Assembly (NCBI GenBank): GCA_031279875.1
Contig: JAITHS010000277.1
Location: 1-6,088 of the forward strand
Reading direction: 5' to 3'
Length of the DNA stretch: 6,088 nucleotides
From: Tannerella sp.
Lineage (GTDB): Bacteria; Bacteroidota; Bacteroidia; Bacteroidales; Tannerellaceae
Below are positions 1 through 6,086 of the stretch, piece by piece. A program made the translations under genes and the position numbers. The notes under the pieces are model-generated. The model was not told the origin of the DNA. It did not search any database and was given only the letters and a program-made list of their open reading frames with translations. How positions within the stretch are numbered: position 1 is the first letter of the stretch; each line of letters starts with the position of its first letter.

Positions 1-1046
1 TTTATCATCAGTCAACTTACAACAATCTCTTTATTGAAGGATTATCGGCTACGGCAGGTATTCGTCTCGACTGGGAGAAGCAAACGCTTGATTATCAGTC
101 GGAAGCAAAGATGATGCTGGAAATGCAAACTCGCCCCGGTGTTCCGCCTACCGATATAAGCAACATGTATGATGCGTCGGTAATTAACGAGCATTTATCG
201 CAGACATTCAAACAGTTACTGCCGAAAATATCTCTGAAATACGAGTGTTCCCCGCGTACATTCACTTATATTTCGGTTGCAAAAGGCTATAAAACAGGAG
301 GTTATAACGTTCAAATGTCGGCTGACATAATGCAAAGTCGGATGCAGTATGATGTGATGAACAAATTTGCACCTACGTTGGCAGTAGAGCCTAAAGCGGT
401 CAAAGACGTAATTTCGTACCGTCCCGAAACGTCGTGGAACTACGAAACAGGTATGCGTAGCGAACTCATCAAAGACCTGTTGCACTTGGAAGCGACGCTT
501 TTTTACACCGATATCAATGACCTGCAAATAACAAAGTTTGTCGAAACCGGCAACGGACGCTATCTGAGCAATGCCGGTAAGGCTGAAAGTTACGGAGCGG
601 AAATGTCCTTGAGAGCTATATTAACCGACTGTCTGACAGGCGATTTAAACTACGGTTATACTCACGCTGTATTCCGCAGTTATAACAACGTTCGCGAAGA
701 TTTCAAAGGCAAATATATCCCTTACACCCCGCAACACACTTTAAGTCTTGGTTTACAGTACAATAAACTGTTGCGCGGTCGCTTTTTAGACCGGTTTACC
801 CTCGCCGGACAATACAACGGCGTCGGCAAGATTTACTGGACGGAAGCCAACTCTATTACGCAACCGTTCTACGGCGTCGTTAACGCACAAACAGGCGTCA
901 GCAAAGGCGCAGTAACACTCTATCTCTGGGCGCGCAACCTGACCGACGCCGACTATGCCGCTTTTTACTTCGAATCGTTCGGCAAACCATTCATCCAAAA
1001 AGGCAAACCACTGCAATTCGGCACTAAAATAACAATTAATCTATGA
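1..1046 (+). CDS. TonB-dependent outer-membrane receptor, C-terminal part (5' end outside window)
   Basis: This is the barrel portion of a TonB-dependent receptor, which imports a ligand across the outer membrane using energy from TonB-ExbBD. The reading frame is open from base 3, before the first ATG at 111, and the 36 codons there read as barrel sequence (NNLFIEGLSATAGIRLDWEK), so the gene starts outside the window; 347 codons are visible. Family hallmarks are the strand motif YISVAKGYKTGGYN, the segment SWNYETGMRSEL followed by ATLFYTDINDLQ, the segment YLSNAGKAESYGAEMSL, a late strand LYLWARNLTDADYAAFYFES, and a C-terminus ending in the alternating strand FGTKITINL. The N-terminal signal, TonB box and plug are not visible, so the substrate cannot be named; the SVAKGYKTGGYN style resembles siderophore/cofactor-type receptors more than SusC glycan receptors, which is inference. 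The stop overlaps the next start by four bases. Confidence 0.93.
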   Translation, partial: YHQSTYNNLFIEGLSATAGIRLDWEKQTLDYQSEAKMMLEMQTRPGVPPTDISNMYDASVINEHLSQTFKQLLPKISLKYECSPRTFTYISVAKGYKTGGYNVQMSADIMQSRMQYDVMNKFAPTLAVEPKAVKDVISYRPETSWNYETGMRSELIKDLLHLEATLFYTDINDLQITKFVETGNGRYLSNAGKAESYGAEMSLRAILTDCLTGDLNYGYTHAVFRSYNNVREDFKGKYIPYTPQHTLSLGLQYNKLLRGRFLDRFTLAGQYNGVGKIYWTEANSITQPFYGVVNAQTGVSKGAVTLYLWARNLTDADYAAFYFESFGKPFIQKGKPLQFGTKITINL

Positions 1047-1348
1047 TAGATTTTTTAACCGAATACAACTTGACAGGTCTTACAATCGGAATAGCTACTT
1101 TCCTGATTATAGGGCTTTTTCACCCGTTAGTCATCAAAGCAGAATATTATTTCGGCGTCAGATGCTGGTGGGCATTCCTTGTCGGTGGCTTTGTTTTCGT
1201 CGCTTTGTCGCTTATAATCAGCAACATAATCCTTTCAACTATCATGGGAGTAATCGCTTTTTCTTGCTTCTGGTCGATACTCGAAGTCTTTGCACAAAAG
1301 AAGCGCGTCGAAAAAGGCTGGTTTCCTTCAAATCCAAAACGTAAATAA
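1043..1348 (+). CDS. DUF4491 family small membrane protein
   Basis: This 101-residue protein matches my memory of the DUF4491 family of Bacteroidetes membrane proteins, whose function is unknown. Recognisable parts are the first helix leading into LFHPLVIKAEYYFG, then RCWWAFLVGG, and the ending SCFWSILEVFAQKKRVEKGWFPSNPKRK. Hydrophobic stretches at about residues 10-30, 41-61 and 64-84 suggest three membrane helices, followed by a basic soluble tail. The ATG overlaps the TGA of the receptor gene (ATGA), which implies one transcript and translational coupling. The length looks complete. The coupling hints at a role connected with the receptor's uptake pathway, but nothing in the sequence shows a catalytic or binding site. 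The family assignment is from recall, not from a search. Confidence 0.85.
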   Translation: MIDFLTEYNLTGLTIGIATFLIIGLFHPLVIKAEYYFGVRCWWAFLVGGFVFVALSLIISNIILSTIMGVIAFSCFWSILEVFAQKKRVEKGWFPSNPKRK

Positions 1349-1362
1349 ATGTTAATAAACGT

Positions 1363-1370
1363 TAATTTTG
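1363..1370 (+). promoter_or_regulatory. Bacteroidetes-type -7 promoter element upstream of the barrel gene
   Basis: TAATTTTG at 1363-1370 matches the Bacteroidetes -7 consensus TAnnTTTG exactly. It lies 57 bases before the chosen ATG at 1428, giving a leader of roughly 50 bases. I see no convincing -33 TTTG at the expected distance, so the promoter is only half supported. Two GTTAAT copies (1351-1356 and 1361-1366) sit here; the second overlaps the element and could be regulatory or chance in A/T-rich DNA. Confidence 0.5.
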
Positions 1371-1427
1371 CTAAACCGGATTAAACGATTTTTGTCCGAA
1401 TCCGTCTATCTGTTAAAATTAAATTTT

Positions 1428-4268
1428 ATGAAATTATTTATTAAGGTTTTAACAGGTATTAGTTTATTCGCCTTATTATCAACAAGTTTGAAGGCGCAGG
1501 ATAACAAGATTGAGGTTACGGGATTGGTTGTTGAAAAGACAACGGGATTTCCGATAGAAGCGGCAACAGTAAGGTTGCTTTCAGGAAGCGACAGTACGAT
1601 GCGGGCAGGTGTGGCAAGCGGCATTGACGGAAAATTTACGCTCAAAAACATTGCTGCCGGAGACTATCTGATGAACGTTTCGTATATAGGTTATCATTCT
1701 GTGTATCAACCGATTAGAATTACAGGGCGTAATTTATCGGTTAACATGGGAAAAATCGAACTTGAAGAAGATGCCGTTATGCTCGACGAGGCTGTCGTTA
1801 TCGGCAAAGCCGTAGAAGTTACAGTAAAAGGCGACACGGTAGAGTATAACGCCGATTCATACAAATTAGCGGAGGGGTCGATGCTCGAAGACTTGCTCAA
1901 AAAGATGCCGGGAGTGGAGGTCGGAACCGACGGAACGGTAACGGTTAACGGCAAGCAAATCAAGCGAGTACTTGTTGACGGGAAGGAATTTTTCTCCGAC
2001 GACCCGAAAGTGGCATCAAAAAATCTTCCTGCAAAAATGGTAGAGAAAGTACAGACTTACAATAAGTTGAGCGACATGGCGATGATGACCGGCTTTAACG
2101 ACGGCGACGAAGAGGCTGTTATCAACCTCACGATACGTCCGGGCATGAAGCAGGGATGGTTTGGTAACGCTTTTGCCGGCTATGGCAGTAACGAACGCTA
2201 CGAAGGCAATGCGATGGTCAACAGATTTATCAACAACGACCAGTTTTCGCTCATCGGCGGCATTAATAACACTAATAACATGGGCTTTACAGATCTTGCT
2301 TCGAGCATGTTCAGCGATATGGGCGGCGGTGGTCGCGGACGGCGTATAATGATCAACATGGGAGGAAACAGCGGTATTACGACGTCAGGTAATATCGGGA
2401 CGAATTTCAGCAAACAGTTCAACCCGCGCTTTACGCTTGGCGGCAACATCCGTTTCTCACGTTCCGATAACGAAGCCGTAAGCAAAAACGAAACGGAGAA
2501 CTTGTTGCCTTCCGGCAATACTTTCGACTACGACAGCACTACCGCCAACAGGGTCAACAACAATCTTGGCGTCAATATGAGGATGGTATGGAAGCCCGAT
2601 ACGCTGACGCAGGTTTATATAACGCCGGATTTTTCTTTCAGCAAGACAAATTCAAACGAGTTCGGCACGTCTTACACGCTCGGCAGTAACGCCCGCGATT
2701 CGATTAACGCCGTAACTTCCAACTCCGGCTCTTCCGGCGACGGCCTCAACGCTTCCTTACGTATCGAAGCGAGCCGCAAAATCAGCCCTGACGGTCGTGT
2801 ATTGAGCCTTTCGCTTTCCGGTGGAGGCGGTGATACCGAAAATACCGGCAACAATTATTCGCTGACACACTATTTCAAATCTCCACTTACTCCTTCGGAA
2901 AAAATAGACCAACAGACTGATTATCACAATACTAACTATAACTGGCGGGCTTTTGCGTCGGTGGTAGAGCCGTTAGGCAACAATAACTTCCTGCAACTGT
3001 CTTACAGTTACAGTCAAAGCAAGCGAGAAGCCCTCAAAAATGCCTATACAACCGATGAACACGGCGTTTACAACGTTTTGGATTCGGCCTACAGCAAGTC
3101 GTCGCACAACGAATCGGTAGAACAGCGGGCAAGCATCGCTTTCAAGTCTCAACGCGAGTTCTACAACTATACTTTGGGATTTAACATCGACCCGTCGTAC
3201 CAAAAAACAGGTACTTTTGTCGGAGATGATATTTTATACTCGAAAAGCCGCAATGTGGTCAACTGGTCGCCTACGGTGCAGTTTAACTGGAATCCGTCAA
3301 CTCAAACCAACATGCGTATCGATTACGAAGGCCGCACAACACAGCCTACTATGCTGCAATTGCAGCCGGTAGAAGATGTTTCCGACCCGCTTAACACGAC
3401 TGTCGGCAATCCTGAACTCAAACCAACATACGTCAACAGTTTACGACTGCGGTTTCAGAAGTTTTTGCCGGAACAGCAAACGGCGTTTATCGTTATGGGA
3501 AGCGCCGGATACAACGTCAACGACATCGTGAGCGCGACTACCAACGATGTTTCGACAGGCAAAAAATATACTACATACGATAATATAAACGGTAATTACA
3601 ACGGTAATGTGAATTTTATTTTTAACACTCCGTTGAAAAACAAGAAATTTTCGATCAATAACATGTTTTTTGCCAATTATGCCAACACGAACAGTTTTAT
3701 TGATAAAGCCAAAAACTTAAACACATCACTCCAACTCAATGAGCGTGCGACGCTTAATTTCCGTTCCGACTATGCCGACTTTGGCGTCAACGGCAGTATT
3801 TCTTACCGCAATACAAAAAATACGATAGTTAAGGACAACAATATCAGCACTTTCAACTACGGCGTTGGCGGCAATGCGGCGCTCTATCTGCCGTCGAATT
3901 TTAAAATTGAGACCGATCTCAACTATTCCACAAATTCGGGGTATTCAACCGGCTACGAACAAAACGAACTGCTGTGGAACGCCTCGCTGTCGAAAAGTTT
4001 TATGCGCGACAATGCTGCCACGCTACGCCTCAAAATTTACGACATCTTACAGCAACGTAGCAACATATCTTACAGTACGACGTCGAATTATACCCGCTAT
4101 TCGGAATATAACACGTTAAAAAGTTACGTCATGCTGCATTTCATCTACCGTTTCAGCATATTCAAAGGTGGCGGTAGCGCGTCCGACATGTTCCGCCGAC
4201 GTGAAGGCAGTCCGGACGGTCCGCCTCCTCCTCAGGGTGGTGGTCAGCGTATCTTTATCGGTGGATGA
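1428..4268 (+). CDS. Outer-membrane beta-barrel protein with carboxypeptidase-regulatory-like and plug-like domains (TonB-receptor-like)
   Basis: A 946-residue outer-membrane protein of the Bacteroidetes TonB-receptor-like barrel family. Residues 1-23 form a signal peptide (MKLFIKVLTG..., hydrophobic core ISLFALLSTS, likely cleavage after LKA). Residues about 28-110 are a carboxypeptidase-regulatory-like beta-sandwich (VTGLVVEKTTGFPIEAATV, DGKFTLKNIAAGDY, VSYIGY). Residues about 115-235 form the plug-like region (GDTVEYNADSYK, LLKKMPGVEV, VLVDGKEFFSDDP). A barrel follows to about residue 912, with a Gly/Arg-rich loop GGGGRGRR at 299-306, and the protein ends in a 34-residue Gly/Pro-rich tail. 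The frame is open back to a TTG at 1368, but that adds 20 residues ahead of a perfect signal peptide and starts inside the -7 element, so I use the ATG at 1428, preceded by an A/T-rich leader. Substrate unknown; the family includes orphan barrels not paired with SusD lipoproteins, and none is seen here. Stop is two bases from the convergent adaptor stop. Confidence 0.92.
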   Translation: MKLFIKVLTGISLFALLSTSLKAQDNKIEVTGLVVEKTTGFPIEAATVRLLSGSDSTMRAGVASGIDGKFTLKNIAAGDYLMNVSYIGYHSVYQPIRITGRNLSVNMGKIELEEDAVMLDEAVVIGKAVEVTVKGDTVEYNADSYKLAEGSMLEDLLKKMPGVEVGTDGTVTVNGKQIKRVLVDGKEFFSDDPKVASKNLPAKMVEKVQTYNKLSDMAMMTGFNDGDEEAVINLTIRPGMKQGWFGNAFAGYGSNERYEGNAMVNRFINNDQFSLIGGINNTNNMGFTDLASSMFSDMGGGGRGRRIMINMGGNSGITTSGNIGTNFSKQFNPRFTLGGNIRFSRSDNEAVSKNETENLLPSGNTFDYDSTTANRVNNNLGVNMRMVWKPDTLTQVYITPDFSFSKTNSNEFGTSYTLGSNARDSINAVTSNSGSSGDGLNASLRIEASRKISPDGRVLSLSLSGGGGDTENTGNNYSLTHYFKSPLTPSEKIDQQTDYHNTNYNWRAFASVVEPLGNNNFLQLSYSYSQSKREALKNAYTTDEHGVYNVLDSAYSKSSHNESVEQRASIAFKSQREFYNYTLGFNIDPSYQKTGTFVGDDILYSKSRNVVNWSPTVQFNWNPSTQTNMRIDYEGRTTQPTMLQLQPVEDVSDPLNTTVGNPELKPTYVNSLRLRFQKFLPEQQTAFIVMGSAGYNVNDIVSATTNDVSTGKKYTTYDNINGNYNGNVNFIFNTPLKNKKFSINNMFFANYANTNSFIDKAKNLNTSLQLNERATLNFRSDYADFGVNGSISYRNTKNTIVKDNNISTFNYGVGGNAALYLPSNFKIETDLNYSTNSGYSTGYEQNELLWNASLSKSFMRDNAATLRLKIYDILQQRSNISYSTTSNYTRYSEYNTLKSYVMLHFIYRFSIFKGGGSASDMFRRREGSPDGPPPPQGGGQRIFIGG

Positions 4269-4270
4269 TT

Positions 4271-5305
4271 TTATTCTACTTTAACTTCCATACCGTCAAG
4301 GAGTTTCGATTGTCCGGCAACAACTACCTGCGAGTTGTTTGCAACTCCCGAAATCAACTCGTACTCTTCGCCCATACGACGTCCGAGTTCAACTACTTTG
4401 CGCGACACTTTTCCGCCTTCGTTGACATACACAAACCGCTCGCCCGAACCGGCTTGCTTCACGATTGCGAGGTCAGGTACGACAACATGATTGAGCGTCC
4501 CAAAGTTGAGTGTTACACGGGCAAACATTCCCGGACGAATCTTCAAATCGTTGTTTGCCACGCGAACTTCGACGGGAAAGGTGCGCGTTGCGGCGCTGAT
4601 AGTAGGATATACGAGATTGACCGTTCCTTCGAATTCGTCGTCGCCGTAAACGTCAAGTTTGATTTTAACTTTCTGACCTTTTGCGATTTGTGTGAAATAA
4701 ATTTCGGAGACGTTAATCAATAACTTGACCGGCACGATTTGCTCAACCGTCAGCACCGGACGTGCGCCGCTGTACATGTCGCCGTTATCATAATTTCGGG
4801 CTGTAACGACACCTGTTATCGGGCTGGATAAAGCCGTGTTATCGAGCAAGTTACGATATGATGTTTCGCGTACTTCCAAACCCATCTTCGCTGCTTCCCA
4901 TTCCGATTTTGAAACGCCGCCGACCTTATAGAGTTCGTCAACACGCTGAAACTCAACCTTTTGATTGTCTAATTGCAATTTCAACTGCGTTAGATTGGCG
5001 GCATCCATCTGTACAAGTTTCTGACCCTTACGGACACGATCGCCCACCTCTACAAATATCTTCTCAATACGTACAGGCTGCATCGGCGCAATATTGTTGG
5101 TGGCCTCCGCCTCAACGGTTGCCGTATATTGCTGAATCTGGTCAACCGGACGTTCCGTCACGAGCGCTACCTTAATCGAAGGCTTTTCAGCCACCGTCGT
5201 TTGAACCGTTGAAGCGACGGTTTCCTCTTTTTTACTTCCCGAACAGGCGCTTACAAGCATTAATGCACCAAACGCCGTAAATGTTAAAAATTTTGTCTTC
5301 ATCAT
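4271..5305 (-). CDS. RND-type efflux periplasmic adaptor lipoprotein (HlyD/membrane-fusion family)
   Basis: A 344-residue periplasmic adaptor that would bridge an inner-membrane efflux transporter to an outer-membrane TolC-type channel. Residues 1-20 are a lipoprotein signal with lipobox LVSAC, so Cys21 is probably lipidated. The first half of the lipoyl domain is at about 74-100 (MQPVRIEKIFVEVGDRVRKG), a short coiled-coil hairpin at about 102-155, and the second lipoyl half at about 158-178 (LSSPITGVVTARNYDNGDMY). The beta-barrel domain covers about 190-270 with the family signatures RTFPVEVRV and IRPGMFARV, and the membrane-proximal domain runs to the end. Two ATGs are adjacent at the start; either fits. 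Such adaptors are usually followed by an RND permease and a channel gene; here the 3' end abuts a convergent gene, so the partners must be encoded elsewhere. Substrate cannot be inferred. A promoter bracketed by an inverted repeat lies immediately upstream. Confidence 0.94.
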   Translation of the reverse strand: MMKTKFLTFTAFGALMLVSACSGSKKEETVASTVQTTVAEKPSIKVALVTERPVDQIQQYTATVEAEATNNIAPMQPVRIEKIFVEVGDRVRKGQKLVQMDAANLTQLKLQLDNQKVEFQRVDELYKVGGVSKSEWEAAKMGLEVRETSYRNLLDNTALSSPITGVVTARNYDNGDMYSGARPVLTVEQIVPVKLLINVSEIYFTQIAKGQKVKIKLDVYGDDEFEGTVNLVYPTISAATRTFPVEVRVANNDLKIRPGMFARVTLNFGTLNHVVVPDLAIVKQAGSGERFVYVNEGGKVSRKVVELGRRMGEEYELISGVANNSQVVVAGQSKLLDGMEVKVE

Positions 5306-5308
5306 TTT

Positions 5309-5416
5309 TTTCGATATTGAATCATTATATTATTCCTGTTAAATCGGCTGCAAAGGTACAACTAAATTTTCAAACCAAAAAGGTATAAATCGTTACAAAA
5401 TTAGTCAATATCGAAA
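5309..5416. repeat. 12-bp perfect inverted repeat bracketing the adaptor promoter
   Basis: TTTCGATATTGA at 5309-5320 and TCAATATCGAAA at 5405-5416 are exact reverse complements separated by 84 bases. The inner arm begins three bases upstream of the adaptor start codon, and the whole promoter lies between the arms. This layout is that of an invertible promoter, but each 10-base core (TCGATATTGA) is itself nearly palindromic, so the pair could instead be two operator sites; their centres are 94 bp apart, close to nine helical turns. The repeat is seen directly; its function is inferred. Confidence 0.6.
5351..5379 (-). promoter_or_regulatory. Promoter of the efflux adaptor gene
   Basis: On the minus strand TACCTTTG (5351-5358) matches the Bacteroidetes -7 consensus TAnnTTTG exactly, and TTTG (5376-5379) sits 17 bases upstream as a -33 element. 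Transcription would start near 5345 and leave a leader of about 40 bases before the ATG at 5305. Both elements lie inside the inverted repeat pair 5309-5320 / 5405-5416, so orientation of this segment would decide whether the adaptor is transcribed if the segment inverts. Confidence 0.72.
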
Positions 5417-5459
5417 CTGTTTTGTGGCATTGAAATATAACTGTCTCATTGTCAGATGA

Positions 5460-5756
5460 TTATTTCGAGCAACGGGCACGTATTTTGTTCACAATGATTA
5501 TTATCAAACCGGAAAATTTCAATCCTATTGCGACGTAAAACAATATTCGCTGCAAGAGCGAAATATGGATAATGTATTTGAAAAACATTGAAATACAGAT
5601 CATTACTACGCCGGTCAGGATTAGCCACATTGCTGTGCTTAATTTTTTGAAGTTAATGTCGCCGGAGCGTATTTTGAATATCAAAAAAATGATTTTCAGC
5701 GCAATAGCCACTCCAAGCAGTAAAAATAACCATGTTTCGTTGTTAATTTGTTTCAT
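5460..5756 (-). CDS. Small three-helix membrane protein, unknown function
   Basis: I do not recognise this 98-residue protein. It is very hydrophobic, with likely membrane helices at about residues 9-27 (WLFLLLGVAIALKIIFLIF), 42-60 (AMWLILTGVVMICISMFFK) and 71-89 (ILFYVAIGLKFSGLIIIIV). A basic linker (KIRSGDINFKK) separates the first two helices and a basic tail (KIRARCSK) ends the protein. The positive linker and tail would place them in the cytoplasm under the positive-inside rule only if one helix is unusual, so topology is unsettled. A good promoter lies 71 bases upstream and the leader is made of 8-bp tandem repeats. The gene is visibly richer in A/T than the adaptor gene downstream. It is separated from the adaptor by 154 bases with an independent promoter, so the two are probably not one operon. 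Hydrophobic pattern, clean start and promoter support a real gene. Confidence 0.72.
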   Translation of the reverse strand: MKQINNETWLFLLLGVAIALKIIFLIFKIRSGDINFKKLSTAMWLILTGVVMICISMFFKYIIHISLLQRILFYVAIGLKFSGLIIIIVNKIRARCSK

Positions 5757-5820
5757 TGTTTTGTTGTTTTGTTGTTCCCTCGTTTCCTCGTTCCCTCGTC
5801 CCCTCGTTTCCTCGTCCCCT
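5757..5820 (-). repeat. Octamer tandem repeats forming the leader of the small membrane protein gene
   Basis: Read on the plus strand, 5775-5820 is 5.75 copies of an 8-bp unit TYYCCTCG: TTCCCTCG, TTTCCTCG, TTCCCTCG, TCCCCTCG, TTTCCTCG, TCCCCT. All differences are T/C changes at the second and third positions. Next to the start codon, 5757-5774 is a second 8-bp series, TGTTTTGT twice plus TG. On the transcribed strand this gives AGGRRACG units followed by CAACAAAA units directly before the ATG, so the whole leader has a period of eight. Some units (AGGAAA, AGGGAA) resemble ribosome binding sites, though Bacteroidetes depend little on these. Confidence 0.85.
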
Positions 5821-5826
5821 ATAATA

Positions 5827-5858
5827 CAAAGTTACGGTTTATTTTTGACTTTTCCAAA
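5827..5858 (-). promoter_or_regulatory. Promoter of the small membrane protein gene
   Basis: On the minus strand TAACTTTG (5827-5834) matches TAnnTTTG exactly, with a -33 TTTG (5855-5858) 20 bases upstream. The expected start of transcription, around 5820, falls at the edge of the octamer tract, so the repeats would make up almost the entire leader. Confidence 0.65.
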
Positions 5859-5893
5859 ATTATCGGTAAAAGCACGTAGTATGTCGAAAAGGA

Positions 5894-5951
5894 TGACGGT
5901 ACCACGTCTTTATAAGTTGAGAGTTGAGAGTTGAGAGTTGACGGTACCACG
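5894..5951. repeat. 13-bp direct repeats flanking a heptamer tract
   Basis: TGACGGTACCACG occurs at 5894-5906 and again at 5939-5951, with 32 bases between them. Each copy contains the palindrome GGTACC. The heptamer tract sits between them and merges with the second copy. The arrangement could be the product of a small insertion with target duplication or of repeat expansion. Confidence 0.8.
5915..5941. repeat. Heptamer tandem repeat (AGTTGAG)
   Basis: Three full copies of AGTTGAG (5915-5935) followed by AGTTGA (5936-5941) make 3.9 perfect units. It resembles the short tandemly repeated repetitive sequences dispersed in some bacterial intergenic regions; whether this motif is dispersed in this genome cannot be seen here. 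Confidence 0.88.
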
Positions 5952-5955
5952 AACC

Positions 5956-5981
5956 CTTGCAGTGGTTTTAAACCCTGCAAG
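5956..5981. repeat. Imperfect 26-bp palindrome (hairpin)
   Basis: Arms CTTGCAG (5956-5962) and CTGCAAG (5975-5981) pair perfectly, and inside them GGTTT (5964-5968) pairs with AAACC (5970-5974), leaving one bulged T at 5963 and one central T. It can fold as a strong hairpin on either strand. There is no following T-run, so it does not look like an intrinsic terminator; a REP-like intergenic palindrome is more likely. Confidence 0.72.
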
Positions 5982-5991
5982 CGGCGCAACC

Positions 5992-6086
5992 AAGTGTCGT
6001 CCCATGCGGGACTATTGTTGATATGATGGCTCCTCTCTCCGGAGACTAAAGTCACCGGTTAATAAAGTACCGTCCCATGCGGGACT
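5992..6086. repeat. Two copies of a hairpin-forming direct repeat, 73 bp apart
   Basis: CGTCCCATGCGGGACT occurs at 5998-6013 and 6071-6086. Allowing two mismatches the match extends left by six bases (AAGT plus two variable bases), so 20 of 22 positions agree (5992-6013 versus 6065-6086). Each copy contains GTCCC-ATGC-GGGAC, a five-pair stem with a four-base loop. The second copy is two bases from the window end, so more copies may follow. No cas genes are present and the repeat is short for CRISPR. Confidence 0.8.
6039..6058. repeat. Palindrome between the two hairpin repeats
   Basis: CCGGAGACT (6039-6047) and AGTCACCGG (6050-6058) are inverted with eight of nine positions pairing; the mismatch is A6043 against A6054. 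It lies between the 73-bp-spaced repeats and adds a third hairpin to the cluster. Confidence 0.65.

Noticed and set aside
111..113. ATG at 111 as the start of the TonB receptor
   Set aside because: The frame is open to the window edge and the upstream codons encode barrel-like sequence, so the gene is cut by the window rather than starting here.
1368..1427. TTG start giving 20 extra residues on the barrel protein
   Set aside because: The ATG at 1428 begins a textbook signal peptide; the extra residues would bury it and the TTG overlaps the -7 promoter element.
4213..4223. CGGAC/GTCCG palindrome near the end of the barrel gene
   Set aside because: It lies in coding sequence for the Gly/Pro tail, has a one-base centre and no T-run, so it is not a usable terminator.
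4265..4723. 152-residue plus-strand reading frame
   Set aside because: It is antisense to the 3' part of the adaptor gene and its translation has no domain-like features; the adaptor frame is clearly the coding one.
5437..5460. Possible hairpin downstream of the small membrane gene
   Set aside because: The CTG/CAG arms around 5441-5455 have mismatches after three pairs and no T-run, too weak to call a terminator.
5572..5934. 120-residue plus-strand reading frame
   Set aside because: It runs antisense through the small membrane gene and then across the octamer repeats and promoter, producing low-complexity sequence.
5956..5981. Intrinsic terminator
   Set aside because: The hairpin is strong but no T-run follows on either strand, and no gene in the window ends near it.
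5819..6055. 78-residue minus-strand reading frame
   Set aside because: It crosses the heptamer tract, the palindromes and the promoter; its translation reflects repeats and not a protein.
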